DNA of 64,000 nt from assembly GCA_035301285.1 (NCBI GenBank), contig DATGUN010000024.1, positions 1 to 64,000 of the forward strand. The letters run 5' to 3'. This stretch comes from DATGUN01 sp035301285 (GTDB lineage: Bacteria > Bacillota > Bacilli > Bacillales > Amphibacillaceae). A model generated the notes under the pieces. That model saw only the letters and a list, made by a program, of their open reading frames with translations. It made no database searches and had not been told where the DNA came from. A program made the translations under genes and the position numbers. Positions 9,213 to 18,527 of this stretch are shown one piece after another. Position 1 is the stretch's first letter; every line of letters begins with the position of its first letter.

Positions 9213-9527
9213 CTTAAAACCTCCATGTCATATGATTCATGCACTATGACCCTATATAATTGATCATATCCATCAACAAGGCATTCCAAAACCGATCATA
9301 GCCTATCGCTATCCAAGGGGGGCTTGTTACCCCGCTTGTCCATGCCATTGCTGAATGAAGAATCGTTTATTCCTTTATACTATACTTTTTTATTTTTCAT
9401 TGCAATATTTAACGAAGGCGAAATGAATGCCTGATATTGCTGATTTTCAAGTGTCAGTATCGCATTTTTCAATAATAGGCGAAATCCCTTTCGATACGCA
9501 GGAAGAGAAAGAGTTGAATAGATTAAC
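9213..9527. other. intergenic region between ddh and acetoacetyl-CoA synthetase
   Basis: No gene is seen. On the minus strand a GGGG/CCCC hairpin (about 9317-9340) sits roughly 110 nt upstream of ddh, in what would be its leader. It does not resemble a lysine riboswitch that I can recognise. Confidence 0.4.
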
Positions 9528-9556
9528 TTTACACATGGAAAACCCTTTCATATAAT
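9528..9556 (+). promoter_or_regulatory. sigma-A promoter of acetoacetyl-CoA synthetase gene
   Basis: TTTACA (9528-9533), a 17-bp spacer, and a perfect TATAAT (9551-9556), ending 32 bp before the start codon. Confidence 0.8.
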
Positions 9557-9588
9557 AAATATATACTTGAATACATAGGAGGATTTGT

Positions 9589-11559
9589 ATGGGGCATATC
9601 GAAGAAGGCACCTTACTTTGGAAACCGAATGAATCATGGAAAGAAAATGCTCATATCTATCAATATATGAACTGGTTGAAAACACATAAAAACATGCACT
9701 TCAGCGATTATCAATCATTATGGAAGTGGTCTGTCACCAACCTGGAAGACTTCTGGGAGTCACTGTGGGAATACTTTGATATTCAATCGAATGAACCGTA
9801 TCAAACGGTATTGACATCACATAAAATGCCAGGCGCACGCTGGTTTCCTGAAGCGACCATCAATTATACGGAACATATTTTCAAAGACCGTGATTGGCAA
9901 GATACGGCTATCATCCATGCATCTGAGGGCCGTGAAAACGCTGAAGTCACGTGGCGTGAACTCTATCAACACACGGCATCCATCCAGAAAACACTCAAAG
10001 ACCTCGGTGTACGTAAAGGGGACCGTGTCGTTGCTTATGTAGCCAATATCTATGAAGCGACGGTCGCTTTTTTGGCAACAGCCAGCATCGGGGCAATATG
10101 GTCAAGTGCCTCACCTGACTTTGGTACACAAAGCGTAATCGATCGCTTCCGGCAGATTGAACCAAAAGTGATGTTCACGGTTGACGGCTATTTATATAGT
10201 GGCAAGTCATTCGATCGACTCGATGTCATCAAGAACATTCAGGCCGAGCTCCCTACATTGGAGGCAACGATTGTCATTCCTTTTTTAAACCAACATCCGG
10301 ATACATCTGGCCTCAAACGACCGATTACATGGAAAGAGGCAATCGAGACGGATCTGCAGACAATGACATACGAGCATGTCCCGTTTAATGATCCACTTTG
10401 GGTCTTATTTTCATCTGGAACGACGGGAAAACCAAAACCGATTGTCCAAAGCCAAGGCGGTATTTTACTTGAACATCTGAAAGCCCTGACATTCCATAAC
10501 GATCTAGGAAAAGGTGATCGTTTCTTCTGGTTTACGACAACCGGATGGATGATGTGGAACTTTCTTGTTGGCGGGTTGCTGACTGGCAGTACCATCATTT
10601 TATATGACGGTAATCCAGCATATCCGGACACCAAAATGCTTTGGAAATTTGCTCAGGATACGAAAATGACAACCTTCGGAACAAGTGCAAGCTTCATTAC
10701 AGCCTGCATGAAAAATGACCTGGAACCGGGTACAGAATTTGATTTAAGCCATTTGAAAAGCATCGGTTCAACGGGATCGCCACTACCTCCTGAAGGATTT
10801 GAATGGTGTTATGACCATATAAAGAAAGATTTGTGGATTGCTTCAGTCAGTGGCGGGACCGACGTCTGTACAGCATTTATCTTGGGAGCACCTATCCTGC
10901 CGGTCTATGCCGGCGAACTTCAATGCCGTGGACTGGGAGCTAAAATTGAAAGTTTTGATGATGATGGCAGCCCGCATACAAATAAAGTCGGCGAACTCGT
11001 TTTAACCGAGCCCTTCCCATCTATGCCAATATATTTTTGGAATGACCCTGATGGCCATCGTATGCACGATAGTTACTTCGATATGTATCCAGGAATCTGG
11101 CGACACGGAGATTATTTAAAAGTGACGGATCGTGGTACATGTGTCATTTATGGACGGTCTGATGCAACAATCAACCGGGGTGGTGTTCGAATCGGGACAA
11201 GCGAAATCTACCGGGCCGTCGACTATGTCCACGAAGTCCATGATAGTTTGATTGTCGACATACCAAAAGGAGGCGGTAATTCCTTTGTTCCGCTTTTTGT
11301 CGTGATGAAAGAAGGAGAAACGTTGACTAAAGAGGCGGAAAAGGATATTAAACAACATATACGAACCCAATGTTCTCCAAGGCATGTGCCTACAAATATT
11401 TATGAGGTAGACGACTTGCCTCAAACATTGAACGGAAAAAAACTTGAAGTGCCTGTCAAGAAAATACTGATGGGAAAATCTGTGGATCAGGTGGCCAACA
11501 AGGGATCACTTGCCAACCCGGAAGCATTGGATTTCTTTGCTGATTTTGAAATGGAGTGA
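9589..11559 (+). CDS. acetoacetate-CoA ligase
   Basis: 656 aa, with GGAGG before ATG 9589. It belongs to the ANL adenylating superfamily and activates acetoacetate to acetoacetyl-CoA with ATP. The phosphate-binding loop is LFSSGTTGKPKPIVQ; the core motif is INRGGVRIGTSEIYR; the C-terminal catalytic Lys lies in LNGKKLEVPVKK. The N-terminal ACAS-type segment PGARWFPEATINYTEH separates it from fatty-acyl ligases, and length and TGWMMWNFLVGGLL match acetoacetyl-CoA synthetase. It may support ketone-body or polyhydroxybutyrate use. It has its own promoter and a strong terminator, so it is monocistronic. Confidence 0.9.
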   Translation: MGHIEEGTLLWKPNESWKENAHIYQYMNWLKTHKNMHFSDYQSLWKWSVTNLEDFWESLWEYFDIQSNEPYQTVLTSHKMPGARWFPEATINYTEHIFKDRDWQDTAIIHASEGRENAEVTWRELYQHTASIQKTLKDLGVRKGDRVVAYVANIYEATVAFLATASIGAIWSSASPDFGTQSVIDRFRQIEPKVMFTVDGYLYSGKSFDRLDVIKNIQAELPTLEATIVIPFLNQHPDTSGLKRPITWKEAIETDLQTMTYEHVPFNDPLWVLFSSGTTGKPKPIVQSQGGILLEHLKALTFHNDLGKGDRFFWFTTTGWMMWNFLVGGLLTGSTIILYDGNPAYPDTKMLWKFAQDTKMTTFGTSASFITACMKNDLEPGTEFDLSHLKSIGSTGSPLPPEGFEWCYDHIKKDLWIASVSGGTDVCTAFILGAPILPVYAGELQCRGLGAKIESFDDDGSPHTNKVGELVLTEPFPSMPIYFWNDPDGHRMHDSYFDMYPGIWRHGDYLKVTDRGTCVIYGRSDATINRGGVRIGTSEIYRAVDYVHEVHDSLIVDIPKGGGNSFVPLFVVMKEGETLTKEAEKDIKQHIRTQCSPRHVPTNIYEVDDLPQTLNGKKLEVPVKKILMGKSVDQVANKGSLANPEALDFFADFEME

Positions 11560-11623
11560 ACGGCGCCATATTTTATCAACGTTCAAATAAAGGTTGCCTC
11601 GGCAAAATCTGTTGAAAGATAAC

Positions 11624-11671
11624 GGCCTATGTCAAAGGTGGTTTCCCATCTTATTTGACATAGGCCTTTTT
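11624..11671 (+). terminator. Rho-independent terminator
   Basis: A perfect 13-bp stem (GGCCTATGTCAAA with TTTGACATAGGCC) followed by TTTTTAT, after the acetoacetyl-CoA synthetase gene and before the convergent DUF4097 gene. Confidence 0.92.
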
Positions 11672-11682
11672 ATACGTATATA

Positions 11683-12663
11683 TCAACGATACAACAGATC
11701 GATATCGCCGGAAGAAGACTCCAATTGAATCGTGTATTCTCCTTTTCCGATGACACCGGATATATACCGATCAGATTGTTGGTGAATGTGTTCTCGCACG
11801 TTTGTATGGACGTCGCCTGAACTGGTACGGAGAATGATGGATGCATTCGGTTGTTTGTTTCGGCAAATGATGTTCATATCCCCGCTGGTAACTGTCCCAT
11901 GAATCGTACAATCATCGACATAAGTGTAATCCACGTCACCGGAAGTCGCTCTTAAAAATGCTTTACTCGCTTTGACATTTTCCGCTTCTACATCGCCTGA
12001 CGTACATGCGAGATCGACTATCTCCACCTGTGCATCAGTAATCGATATGTCACCTGAGGTCACTTTGACGATGAGCTTCTCGCTATATATATCCATTATC
12101 TCAATCTCACCTGACGTGGACGTTCCGGTTACATGATTGGATTTCACTTTCCTTAATAACGTATCACCTGAAGTCGTACTCACTTGTAATGTATCTGTCA
12201 CAACGTCATGAATCATCATATCCCCGGAAGATGCAATAAGCGTCGCTTCCTTTGCTTTCAAGCTCGATAAGTCCACATCCCCACTGCCGACTTTGATGTG
12301 GAATGAATTGGTCAGCATCTTGGGAATATCCACATCTCCAGATCCTGACTTGATGTACCACTCTTCCGCAACGTTCATCGGTACCTTGATTTGTAAACAT
12401 TCAGGCGGATGATTGAAAGCGAAAAAACGCGGACCTGTTCCGCCGATTGTTTCAATCACCGCAGTGTCTCTATCATGTCTGATATTCAACTGAGGTCCAT
12501 TTTCATAGGTATCCAATACGATATCAATGAATGGTTTATCATGTATGAATACGTTTATATCCGCACTCCCTGTCATCACTTCCAGCTTTCTCAAATCTGC
12601 CTTTTCAAGAATGCCTGCCTGTGTGACGGGTTGCTTACTCAATCCAAAAATATGTTTCATCAT
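11683..12663 (-). CDS. DUF4097-family beta-repeat protein
   Basis: About 326 aa, starting at the ATG-ATG pair at 12663/12660 behind GTGTAGGAAG. After a short N-terminus the protein is a ladder of about 11 repeats of 18-22 residues, each with a [TSG]SGD[VIM] turn, as expected for a right-handed beta-solenoid of the DUF4097 ('putative adhesin') family. No signal peptide or membrane segment is seen, so it appears cytosolic, unlike a true adhesin. A second DUF4097 protein with NG turns instead of SGD lies at the end of the window. Confidence 0.8.
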   Translation of the reverse strand: MMKHIFGLSKQPVTQAGILEKADLRKLEVMTGSADINVFIHDKPFIDIVLDTYENGPQLNIRHDRDTAVIETIGGTGPRFFAFNHPPECLQIKVPMNVAEEWYIKSGSGDVDIPKMLTNSFHIKVGSGDVDLSSLKAKEATLIASSGDMMIHDVVTDTLQVSTTSGDTLLRKVKSNHVTGTSTSGEIEIMDIYSEKLIVKVTSGDISITDAQVEIVDLACTSGDVEAENVKASKAFLRATSGDVDYTYVDDCTIHGTVTSGDMNIICRNKQPNASIILRTSSGDVHTNVREHIHQQSDRYISGVIGKGEYTIQLESSSGDIDLLYR

Positions 12664-12772
12664 CTTCCTACACCCCATTCGTCATCAATCATTACCTTAA
12701 GTCTATCGGATGACACATCGCTTTCAAACCCGCTGCAGAATGATTCCACTTCCGACTCGAGACGGATATCGA

Positions 12773-14209
12773 TCAATTGTAGGATACACTTCTGTTTTGA
12801 GTCAGCAAACTTCCGGCAACATAAGCCACAAGAGAGAATAAGACTGGAAAAGTAACCGGATGAAGATCAAACGGGACCTCATTCATATTATCGAACAAGG
12901 CATACATACCGACCCCTACAATCATGGAGGACAATGCCCCGTACTTATTCCCTTTTTTCCAATACAATCCCATGACGATCGGCCATATAAATGCTGCTTC
13001 CAGACCACCAAAGGCAAATAGATTAAGCCATACGAGCAGGTCTGGCGGATTGAGTGACATGACAAACACGATCACTCCGACAACCCCTGTCACACTGATA
13101 CCGATCCATTTCACTCTTGTATTGGCAGCATTCGGATTGATGTAATTCAAGTAAACGTCCTTCACGATGGATGAACTGACAAGTATAAGCAAGGAGTCCA
13201 CTGTCGACATGATGGCTGCCATCGGCGCAGTCAAAACAATTCCCGCCAACCATGGTGGCATCACTTCCAACGCAATGAGCGGCATCACTTTATCCCCGAC
13301 TTCAATACCAGGTAAAATCGGTCTCGCCAACACACCGATCAGATGCATGTTTAACATGATGAATCCAACAACAACCGTACCGATGATAAGTGCCCGGTGC
13401 ATGGACTTTGCGCTTTTATAGGACATCGCCCGAACAGCGATTTGCGGCAGCGCCACAACACCGACACCGACCAAAATCCAAAAAGTGGATACATAGGCTG
13501 CACTTAAATCGCCATCAGCACCATAAGGTGTAATTAAATTAGGATTCTCGCTTGCCAAATCATTCATCAAATTTTCCAGTCCACCACCGGCAATGATGAC
13601 AGCAATGAGCAAGACGAGCGTTCCAATAAACATAATGCTCCCCTGTACAGCATCTGTCAGTGCAACTGCGCGGAATCCGCCGACAACCACATAAAACAAA
13701 ACCGACAAAGCAAAAATAAACAGGGCCGTTAAATAGTTCAAGCCTGTCAATGTTTCTATCAATCTCGCTCCACCAACCCACTGGGCAGACATAGCCGAGA
13801 ACAAGAAAATAATGATGCTTGCAGCTGAAAAGATGACAACCCATTTGGATTGATAACGCGACTTCAGATAATCCACCAATGTGACGGACTTATATCTCCG
13901 CGTCATAATAGCGAATTTTTTACCTAGAATCATCAATACAAAATACCCTGTTGCAACCTGCGACATGGAAAGGAGTACCCATCCCAGTCCTTCTTCATAG
14001 GCAATACCCGGTCCACCGATAAAACTGCTGGCACTTCCATATGTAGCTGTCATCGTCATAGCCAGGACAAATCCACCCAAGCTTCTAGAGCCTAAAAAAT
14101 ATTCCTGCAAAAAGGAACTGGATGTGGCAACCGATTTACTTGCCCATATACCGATGATAAATATGATCACTAAAAAACCGATTAATGGTATGATTACTCC
14201 CCAATTCAT
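12773..14209 (-). CDS. panF: sodium/pantothenate symporter
   Basis: 478 aa with about 13 membrane helices, of the sodium:solute symporter family. Segments typical of PanF are TATYGSASSFIGGPGIAYE near the N-terminus, and ARPILPGIEVGDKVMPLIA and LTAPMAAIMSTVDSLLIL in the middle. It imports pantothenate, the CoA precursor, with Na+. The start codon overlaps the stop of the yhdT-like gene (ATGA), so the two are translationally coupled, the same pairing as yhdT-panF in enterobacteria. Confidence 0.9.
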   Translation of the reverse strand: MNWGVIIPLIGFLVIIFIIGIWASKSVATSSSFLQEYFLGSRSLGGFVLAMTMTATYGSASSFIGGPGIAYEEGLGWVLLSMSQVATGYFVLMILGKKFAIMTRRYKSVTLVDYLKSRYQSKWVVIFSAASIIIFLFSAMSAQWVGGARLIETLTGLNYLTALFIFALSVLFYVVVGGFRAVALTDAVQGSIMFIGTLVLLIAVIIAGGGLENLMNDLASENPNLITPYGADGDLSAAYVSTFWILVGVGVVALPQIAVRAMSYKSAKSMHRALIIGTVVVGFIMLNMHLIGVLARPILPGIEVGDKVMPLIALEVMPPWLAGIVLTAPMAAIMSTVDSLLILVSSSIVKDVYLNYINPNAANTRVKWIGISVTGVVGVIVFVMSLNPPDLLVWLNLFAFGGLEAAFIWPIVMGLYWKKGNKYGALSSMIVGVGMYALFDNMNEVPFDLHPVTFPVLFSLVAYVAGSLLTQNRSVSYN

Positions 14210-14490
14210 TTATTCCGCTCCTCTTCATCAAATGGCACTTCTACAAACCATTTAGAAACAATAATCGCAACGAGAACAGACATTACGATAAAACCGACGA
14301 CACAACTGTAAAAAAACCATGCCGGCATCCCGAAAACATATGAATAGTCCTTAGGGTTCTTGCTGCCCAATCCATACGCAAAAGCAAACCACCATATAAA
14401 ATTGAAAACAACCAATCCGACGCCGATCAAGGCTTCCCGGTTAGCTATTTTAAAACGATCGTCCTCCTGTTCCAAATCTTTCCGATCCAC
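14206..14490 (-). CDS. yhdT: YhdT-family membrane protein (DUF997)
   Basis: 94 aa from GTG 14490, which has AAGGGGTGG seven bases upstream; an ATG at 14514 is in frame but lacks a site. Two membrane helices: the first carries NFIWWFAFAYGLGS, the second a short hydrophobic stretch before a charged tail. YhdT proteins are nearly always encoded next to panF and are presumed accessory to the symporter, though the mechanism is not established. It overlaps panF by 4 bp. Confidence 0.85.
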   Translation of the reverse strand: MDRKDLEQEDDRFKIANREALIGVGLVVFNFIWWFAFAYGLGSKNPKDYSYVFGMPAWFFYSCVVGFIVMSVLVAIIVSKWFVEVPFDEEERNK

Positions 14491-14672
14491 TGTTACCCAC
14501 CCCTTTTTATACAAAATCCGTTACATTTTTACTTCTTCAATATAGCGCATTCATTTATGTTTGTAAATGAGTCAATCTCATCATTCAATATTCATTTTAA
14601 AATTTGAATACTGAGATTTTTAGGATAATTTTCTTCGTTCTTTTTGAAACATAGCGAATTAAAGGCATCAAT

Positions 14673-14975
14673 TCATGGTGTAAATTGGAACTCATGAAGA
14701 TTGACGCGACCGCCGGTACATGCAACGCCTTCACTTTCCAGAGACATCTTTTGCTCAAGATACAAGGCTTCATCTTTGATGGTTAATTTGCCTTGGACAT
14801 TGATGACACGGTGCCATGGAAGATGATGTTTTCGGCTCATGGAATGCAGGATGCGCGCCACTTGCCTTGCCCCTCTGGGAGTTCCGGCAAGGCGCGCAAT
14901 CTGTCCATATGTCATAACCCGTCCCTCTGGTATATTCTTGATAATGGCAATCACCTTTTCCGTAAACGCCTCCAT
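14673..14975 (-). CDS. alkyltransferase-like DNA repair protein (ATL)
   Basis: 100 aa, with AAAGGAG before ATG 14975. It has the DNA-binding fold of O6-alkylguanine alkyltransferase, with VMTYGQIARLAGTPRGARQVA supplying the base-flipping Tyr23 and the recognition helix. The active-site PCHRV is PWHRV here, so Trp54 replaces the alkyl-accepting Cys. ATL proteins bind alkylated guanine, bend the DNA and hand the lesion to nucleotide excision repair instead of repairing it directly. The gene appears monocistronic. Confidence 0.92.
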   Translation of the reverse strand: MEAFTEKVIAIIKNIPEGRVMTYGQIARLAGTPRGARQVARILHSMSRKHHLPWHRVINVQGKLTIKDEALYLEQKMSLESEGVACTGGRVNLHEFQFTP

Positions 14976-15034
14976 CTTGCATCATCTCCTTTATTCGGTC
15001 TCTTTCATGATCCCGCGGGTTTAAAATATCTTAA

Positions 15035-15925
15035 CTACAATGATATCAAGGTTTTACTGTCGTTCAACAATGCAATGAAAACTTCCAACGCTTTTGTTTG
15101 AAAAGGAGATTGCCTTATAAATGAAAATGAGCGCTTAAGCGGGAGTTCATTTTGTTCGATAACCGTTAAATCACCATGTTTCAGTTCCTTCTGAATCGCC
15201 CATTTCGATAACAGGCTGATACCGAGGCCCGCTTCCACCGATTCTTTAATCGGTTGCGTACTGCTATATTCCATACGGTGTGCAGGCGATATGGCAAGTC
15301 TTTGAAATAACGTTTCTGTCGCTTCTCGGGTGCCTGAGCCATGTTCCCTTACCAACCACGTCTGACGTGATAGAATATCTGCGTCTATCGATTCAATCTT
15401 TACCAAAGGGTGTTCTGGTGAAGCTACGATCACCATGGCATCCTCTGCAAAAATCTCCTGGATCAGCCCCGTGTTTTTAAATTTTCCTTCTACAATCCCG
15501 ATATCCAATTGATGACTTTCCACCCAAGCAGCGATTTGAGCTGTATTGCCAATGGTCACCGTCAATTCGATATCAGGGTATAAGTCCCGCATCTGGGCAA
15601 TGATATGTGGTAGAACATATTCGCCGAATGTATAACTGGCCCCAATTGCCAATGTTCCACTTGCCTTTTGTGTCAAATCATCCACAAGATGTTGCATACG
15701 TTCATATAGGCCCAATATTTCTTTACCGTGATGATAAACAATTTTCCCCGCCTTGTTTAAATGGACATACTTATTGCTGCGTTCCAGAAGTTTTGAGCCG
15801 ATTTGCTCCTCTAACGCTCGAATATACTGGCTGACGGCAGGCTGTGTCATATGATGTTCTTCTGCGGCACGGGAAAAGTTTTCTTTTTCCACAACTGTTA
15901 TAAATACTTGCAAATGTTGATCCAT
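15035..15925 (-). CDS. LysR-type transcriptional regulator (CysL-like)
   Basis: 296 aa. The winged helix-turn-helix is at residues 4-62 (NFSRAAEEHHMTQPAVSQYI...LEEQIGSKLLERS), followed by the periplasmic-binding-like effector domain. It is divergent from a yeiH-like transporter gene 116 bp away, the usual LysR layout in which the regulator controls both itself and its target. The sequence resembles CysL/YwfK-type LysR proteins of sulfur metabolism. The effector is not known. Confidence 0.85.
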   Translation of the reverse strand: MDQHLQVFITVVEKENFSRAAEEHHMTQPAVSQYIRALEEQIGSKLLERSNKYVHLNKAGKIVYHHGKEILGLYERMQHLVDDLTQKASGTLAIGASYTFGEYVLPHIIAQMRDLYPDIELTVTIGNTAQIAAWVESHQLDIGIVEGKFKNTGLIQEIFAEDAMVIVASPEHPLVKIESIDADILSRQTWLVREHGSGTREATETLFQRLAISPAHRMEYSSTQPIKESVEAGLGISLLSKWAIQKELKHGDLTVIEQNELPLKRSFSFIRQSPFQTKALEVFIALLNDSKTLISL

Positions 15926-16041
15926 GAAGCGTTTTTCTCCTTCCTTTTTCGTTTATAATCATTTACTTATCATTACTATCATTATAAATTATTTTCCTTA
16001 TATCGGCAAATCCGCTATTCTAATAACAGGAGGTTTTTTTC
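15926..16041. promoter_or_regulatory. divergent control region with repeated ATCATT
   Basis: 116 bp between the LysR gene and yeiH. An A/T-rich stretch around 15956-15990 holds three ATCATT repeats at about one helical turn spacing, and AGGAGG precedes yeiH. It is the likely LysR binding region. Confidence 0.45.
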
Positions 16042-17064
16042 ATGACAGCACATTCACAACAACAAGAGCAGCCACAGCAAAAATTGATGTGGGTTCTCGG
16101 AATAGCATTTACTTTTTTGATTGCCGCATTAGGTTATTTGCTGGCAATGGTTCCCGGATTTGATCATGTAGGTCAATTAGCATGTGCCATTATTATTGCG
16201 GTTATTTACAGGCAAATATTTGGGTACCCAGAAATCATTCGTAAAGGGATAACATTTTCATCCCAAAAGTTATTACGTTTGGCAATCATACTATATGGAC
16301 TTAAATTGAACATCGACACTGTCTTTCATGACGGACTCGGATTGCTGGCTCGGGATGCGCTTATCATTGCATTCGCTATTTTCTTTACTGTTTGGCTCGC
16401 CAAATTACTGAAAGCAGATCATATGATATCGCTATTGCTTGGCGTTGGTACAGGCGTATGTGGAGCTGCCGCTATTGCAGCTGTTGCACCGATCGTAAAA
16501 TCCAAGGATGAGGATACGGCTATCGGAGTGGGAATCATTGCGTTGATGGGAACAGTCTTCGCGATCGGCTATACCATTATCGGGCCATTACTGCCGATTT
16601 CACCGATTGATTATGGCATTTGGTCAGGAACGAGCTTGCATGAACTGGCACACGTTGCCATTGCCGCGGATCCTGCAGGTGATGATGCGCTTGCTATCGG
16701 ACTGCTCGCTAAACTCGGACGCGTCTTTTTACTTGTTCCACTTTGCTTTATTTTCATCTATATCATGAAACGTAAAAATAAAGCATCAAGTGAAGAACAA
16801 AATAAAGTCGCTTTTCCATGGTTTTTAATCGGATTTATTGTAATGAGTCTTTTTGGAAGTTACATCCTTGGTCAATACATTCCTGCACCCGCCAATGTCA
16901 TGGAAGGTGTCTATAGTGTGACCACATGGTTATTGACAGCAGCAATGGTCGGGCTGGGATTGAATGTCAGCCTTCAGGATCTACGCACAAGAGCATTGAA
17001 ACCGCTCATTGCCATGAGTATTACATCTGTTTTTGTGTCATTGATAGCGTATGTCATTATTTAA
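16042..17064 (+). CDS. YeiH-family putative sulfate/anion exporter
   Basis: 340 aa with about 10 membrane helices and a strong AGGAGG before ATG 16042. Family segments are visible: ACAIIIAVIYRQ, LRLAIILYGLKLNID, LLLGVGTGVCGAAAIAAVAPI with the conserved GTGVCG, and GTSLHELAHVAIA. YeiH/UPF0324 proteins are putative sulfate exporters; the activity is predicted, not proven. The gene is divergent from a LysR regulator and is followed 15 bp later by a usp gene, probably in one transcript ending at the 17511 terminator. Confidence 0.85.
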   Translation: MTAHSQQQEQPQQKLMWVLGIAFTFLIAALGYLLAMVPGFDHVGQLACAIIIAVIYRQIFGYPEIIRKGITFSSQKLLRLAIILYGLKLNIDTVFHDGLGLLARDALIIAFAIFFTVWLAKLLKADHMISLLLGVGTGVCGAAAIAAVAPIVKSKDEDTAIGVGIIALMGTVFAIGYTIIGPLLPISPIDYGIWSGTSLHELAHVAIAADPAGDDALAIGLLAKLGRVFLLVPLCFIFIYIMKRKNKASSEEQNKVAFPWFLIGFIVMSLFGSYILGQYIPAPANVMEGVYSVTTWLLTAAMVGLGLNVSLQDLRTRALKPLIAMSITSVFVSLIAYVII

Positions 17065-17079
17065 TATGGAGGTGTTGAA

Positions 17080-17499
17080 ATGAAGCGATTGTTATTAGCA
17101 ACGGATGGTTCAGAGTATTCAAGGAAAGCAGCAGAACATGCGTATGAATTTCTGGATGTGTTTCCAGAAGCGACTTTGACCATTTTATATGTTACCGCAA
17201 AAGAAACATATGCGTACGACCTTATACCTGAGGTTGTAGAAAGAGCGGAAGAGAATATTAAAAAAGAGATAAAAAAACAAATGGAGGAGACGTTTTCGCC
17301 TTATTTAGACAGGATCCATTTTACGCATGAGGTCGGACATCCAAGCGCTACCATTTGCGACGTTGCCAGACAGGAAGAAATAGACATGATTATCGTTGGC
17401 AGCCATGGAAAAGGCATTATCGACCGGGCGCTTGTGGGAAGTGTCGCACACGGGGTGCTTCACAGAGCACATGTCCCCGTACTTATTGTGAAAGATTGA
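17080..17499 (+). CDS. universal stress protein, UspA family
   Basis: 139 aa, with TGGAGGTG before ATG 17080. The Usp fold begins LLLATDGSEYSRKAAEHA. The ATP-binding signature near the C-terminus reads GSHGKGIIDRALVGSVAHGVLHRAHVPVLIV, split over the G-2x-G-9x-G(S/T) pattern, so it is likely an ATP-binding Usp. Its position directly behind yeiH suggests a linked function under the LysR regulator. Confidence 0.9.
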   Translation: MKRLLLATDGSEYSRKAAEHAYEFLDVFPEATLTILYVTAKETYAYDLIPEVVERAEENIKKEIKKQMEETFSPYLDRIHFTHEVGHPSATICDVARQEEIDMIIVGSHGKGIIDRALVGSVAHGVLHRAHVPVLIVKD

Positions 17500-17510
17500 T
17501 GAATGCATGT

Positions 17511-17554
17511 TAAACAGGGGAGGCTATGTCATATGGAGACAGCCTCCCCTGTTT
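17511..17554. terminator. bidirectional terminator
   Basis: A perfect inverted repeat (AACAGGGGAGGCT with AGCCTCCCCTGTT) between the convergent usp and phosphotransferase genes, with A/T runs on both sides. Confidence 0.85.
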
Positions 17555-17562
17555 GTGTACGT

Positions 17563-18477
17563 CTATATTCGGGAAACCAAACTTAATGCATACCGATCCA
17601 GGCGCTCTTTCATCATATGATTGGTAAGATCTGTCACACCAAAGGCACGCCATCCTGGATAGACCTCGGGCTCCCCGGATAATATATCCACAAGCGATAC
17701 AATATCCCAATAGGGGTCATATACGAAATGATGGTTCAATGCCCGATAACAGTCTAAAAAAGCATCTGCAGTTTCTACACTATAAAGTTGAGCAAGATTG
17801 ACACGACAATGACCAACATCAACCGCTAAAGGCCCGATGCAAGCATTCACCCAATCTACAACACCAGAAACCTTTTCCTCTTCCCAGAGCACATTTGCCG
17901 GATGATAATCACGGTGAATGAATTGAGGGGTATAAACGGGTGGATCATCTTGAATATAATCAATCGCTTTTCGCCATGCATTCGGTACATTGGACCAAAC
18001 AGGCACTTTTAATGTAGCGCTATCCTGATACGAAAAATATGTATAGGGGAATTCTGTCCTGTTCATTTGATGGATTTCCGATAGCGCTTTGGCCAATCCA
18101 TACAGCCATTTCGACTGATCATTCGGAAGCAGATGCACGTCCCCATCAAGGTATGACATAAGCACAGCTGGAACACCACATTCCGTTCCCATTTCATCAA
18201 AAGCAATCAACTCTGGAGTAGGCACAATTGAATCAGATGCCTTGTGTAAACTGTATGCTTCATGAATAGCCAAATCTGGTTCTTCCTGAACCCACTCTTG
18301 ATTATCAAATTGACGTACGACGACATCTTTAATGGCTTCACCCTGTTTCAAAGTGACGCAATGTAGAGTAGAGGATGTACTTCCTTTTAACTTGTTGATA
18401 TTCACAATCGTTGCACTCGGGTTAGTATTTTTTTTCACCCAGTTAATGATATCGGTAGACAAAACATGTTGACCCAA
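17563..18477 (-). CDS. aminoglycoside phosphotransferase-family kinase
   Basis: 304 aa. It has a kinase-like fold of the APH family, with FIHRDYHPANVLW holding the catalytic HxDxxxxN (Brenner) motif and GVVDWVNACIGPLAVDVGH holding the metal-binding Asp. Such proteins phosphorylate many small molecules (aminoglycosides, choline, homoserine, macrolides); nothing here fixes the substrate. It is a different subfamily from the second APH gene at 41316. The DUF2785 gene lies 50 bp upstream on the same strand. Confidence 0.8.
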   Translation of the reverse strand: MGQHVLSTDIINWVKKNTNPSATIVNINKLKGSTSSTLHCVTLKQGEAIKDVVVRQFDNQEWVQEEPDLAIHEAYSLHKASDSIVPTPELIAFDEMGTECGVPAVLMSYLDGDVHLLPNDQSKWLYGLAKALSEIHQMNRTEFPYTYFSYQDSATLKVPVWSNVPNAWRKAIDYIQDDPPVYTPQFIHRDYHPANVLWEEEKVSGVVDWVNACIGPLAVDVGHCRVNLAQLYSVETADAFLDCYRALNHHFVYDPYWDIVSLVDILSGEPEVYPGWRAFGVTDLTNHMMKERLDRYALSLVSRI

Positions 18478-18527
18478 CTAAGGTAGCCCCCTTTGGTTCA
18501 TATCGGATACGTTATTCCCGTTTCATT

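Noticed and set aside
9213..9400. Lysine riboswitch before ddh
   Set aside because: Apart from a GGGG/CCCC hairpin, none of the conserved lysine-riboswitch blocks could be found.
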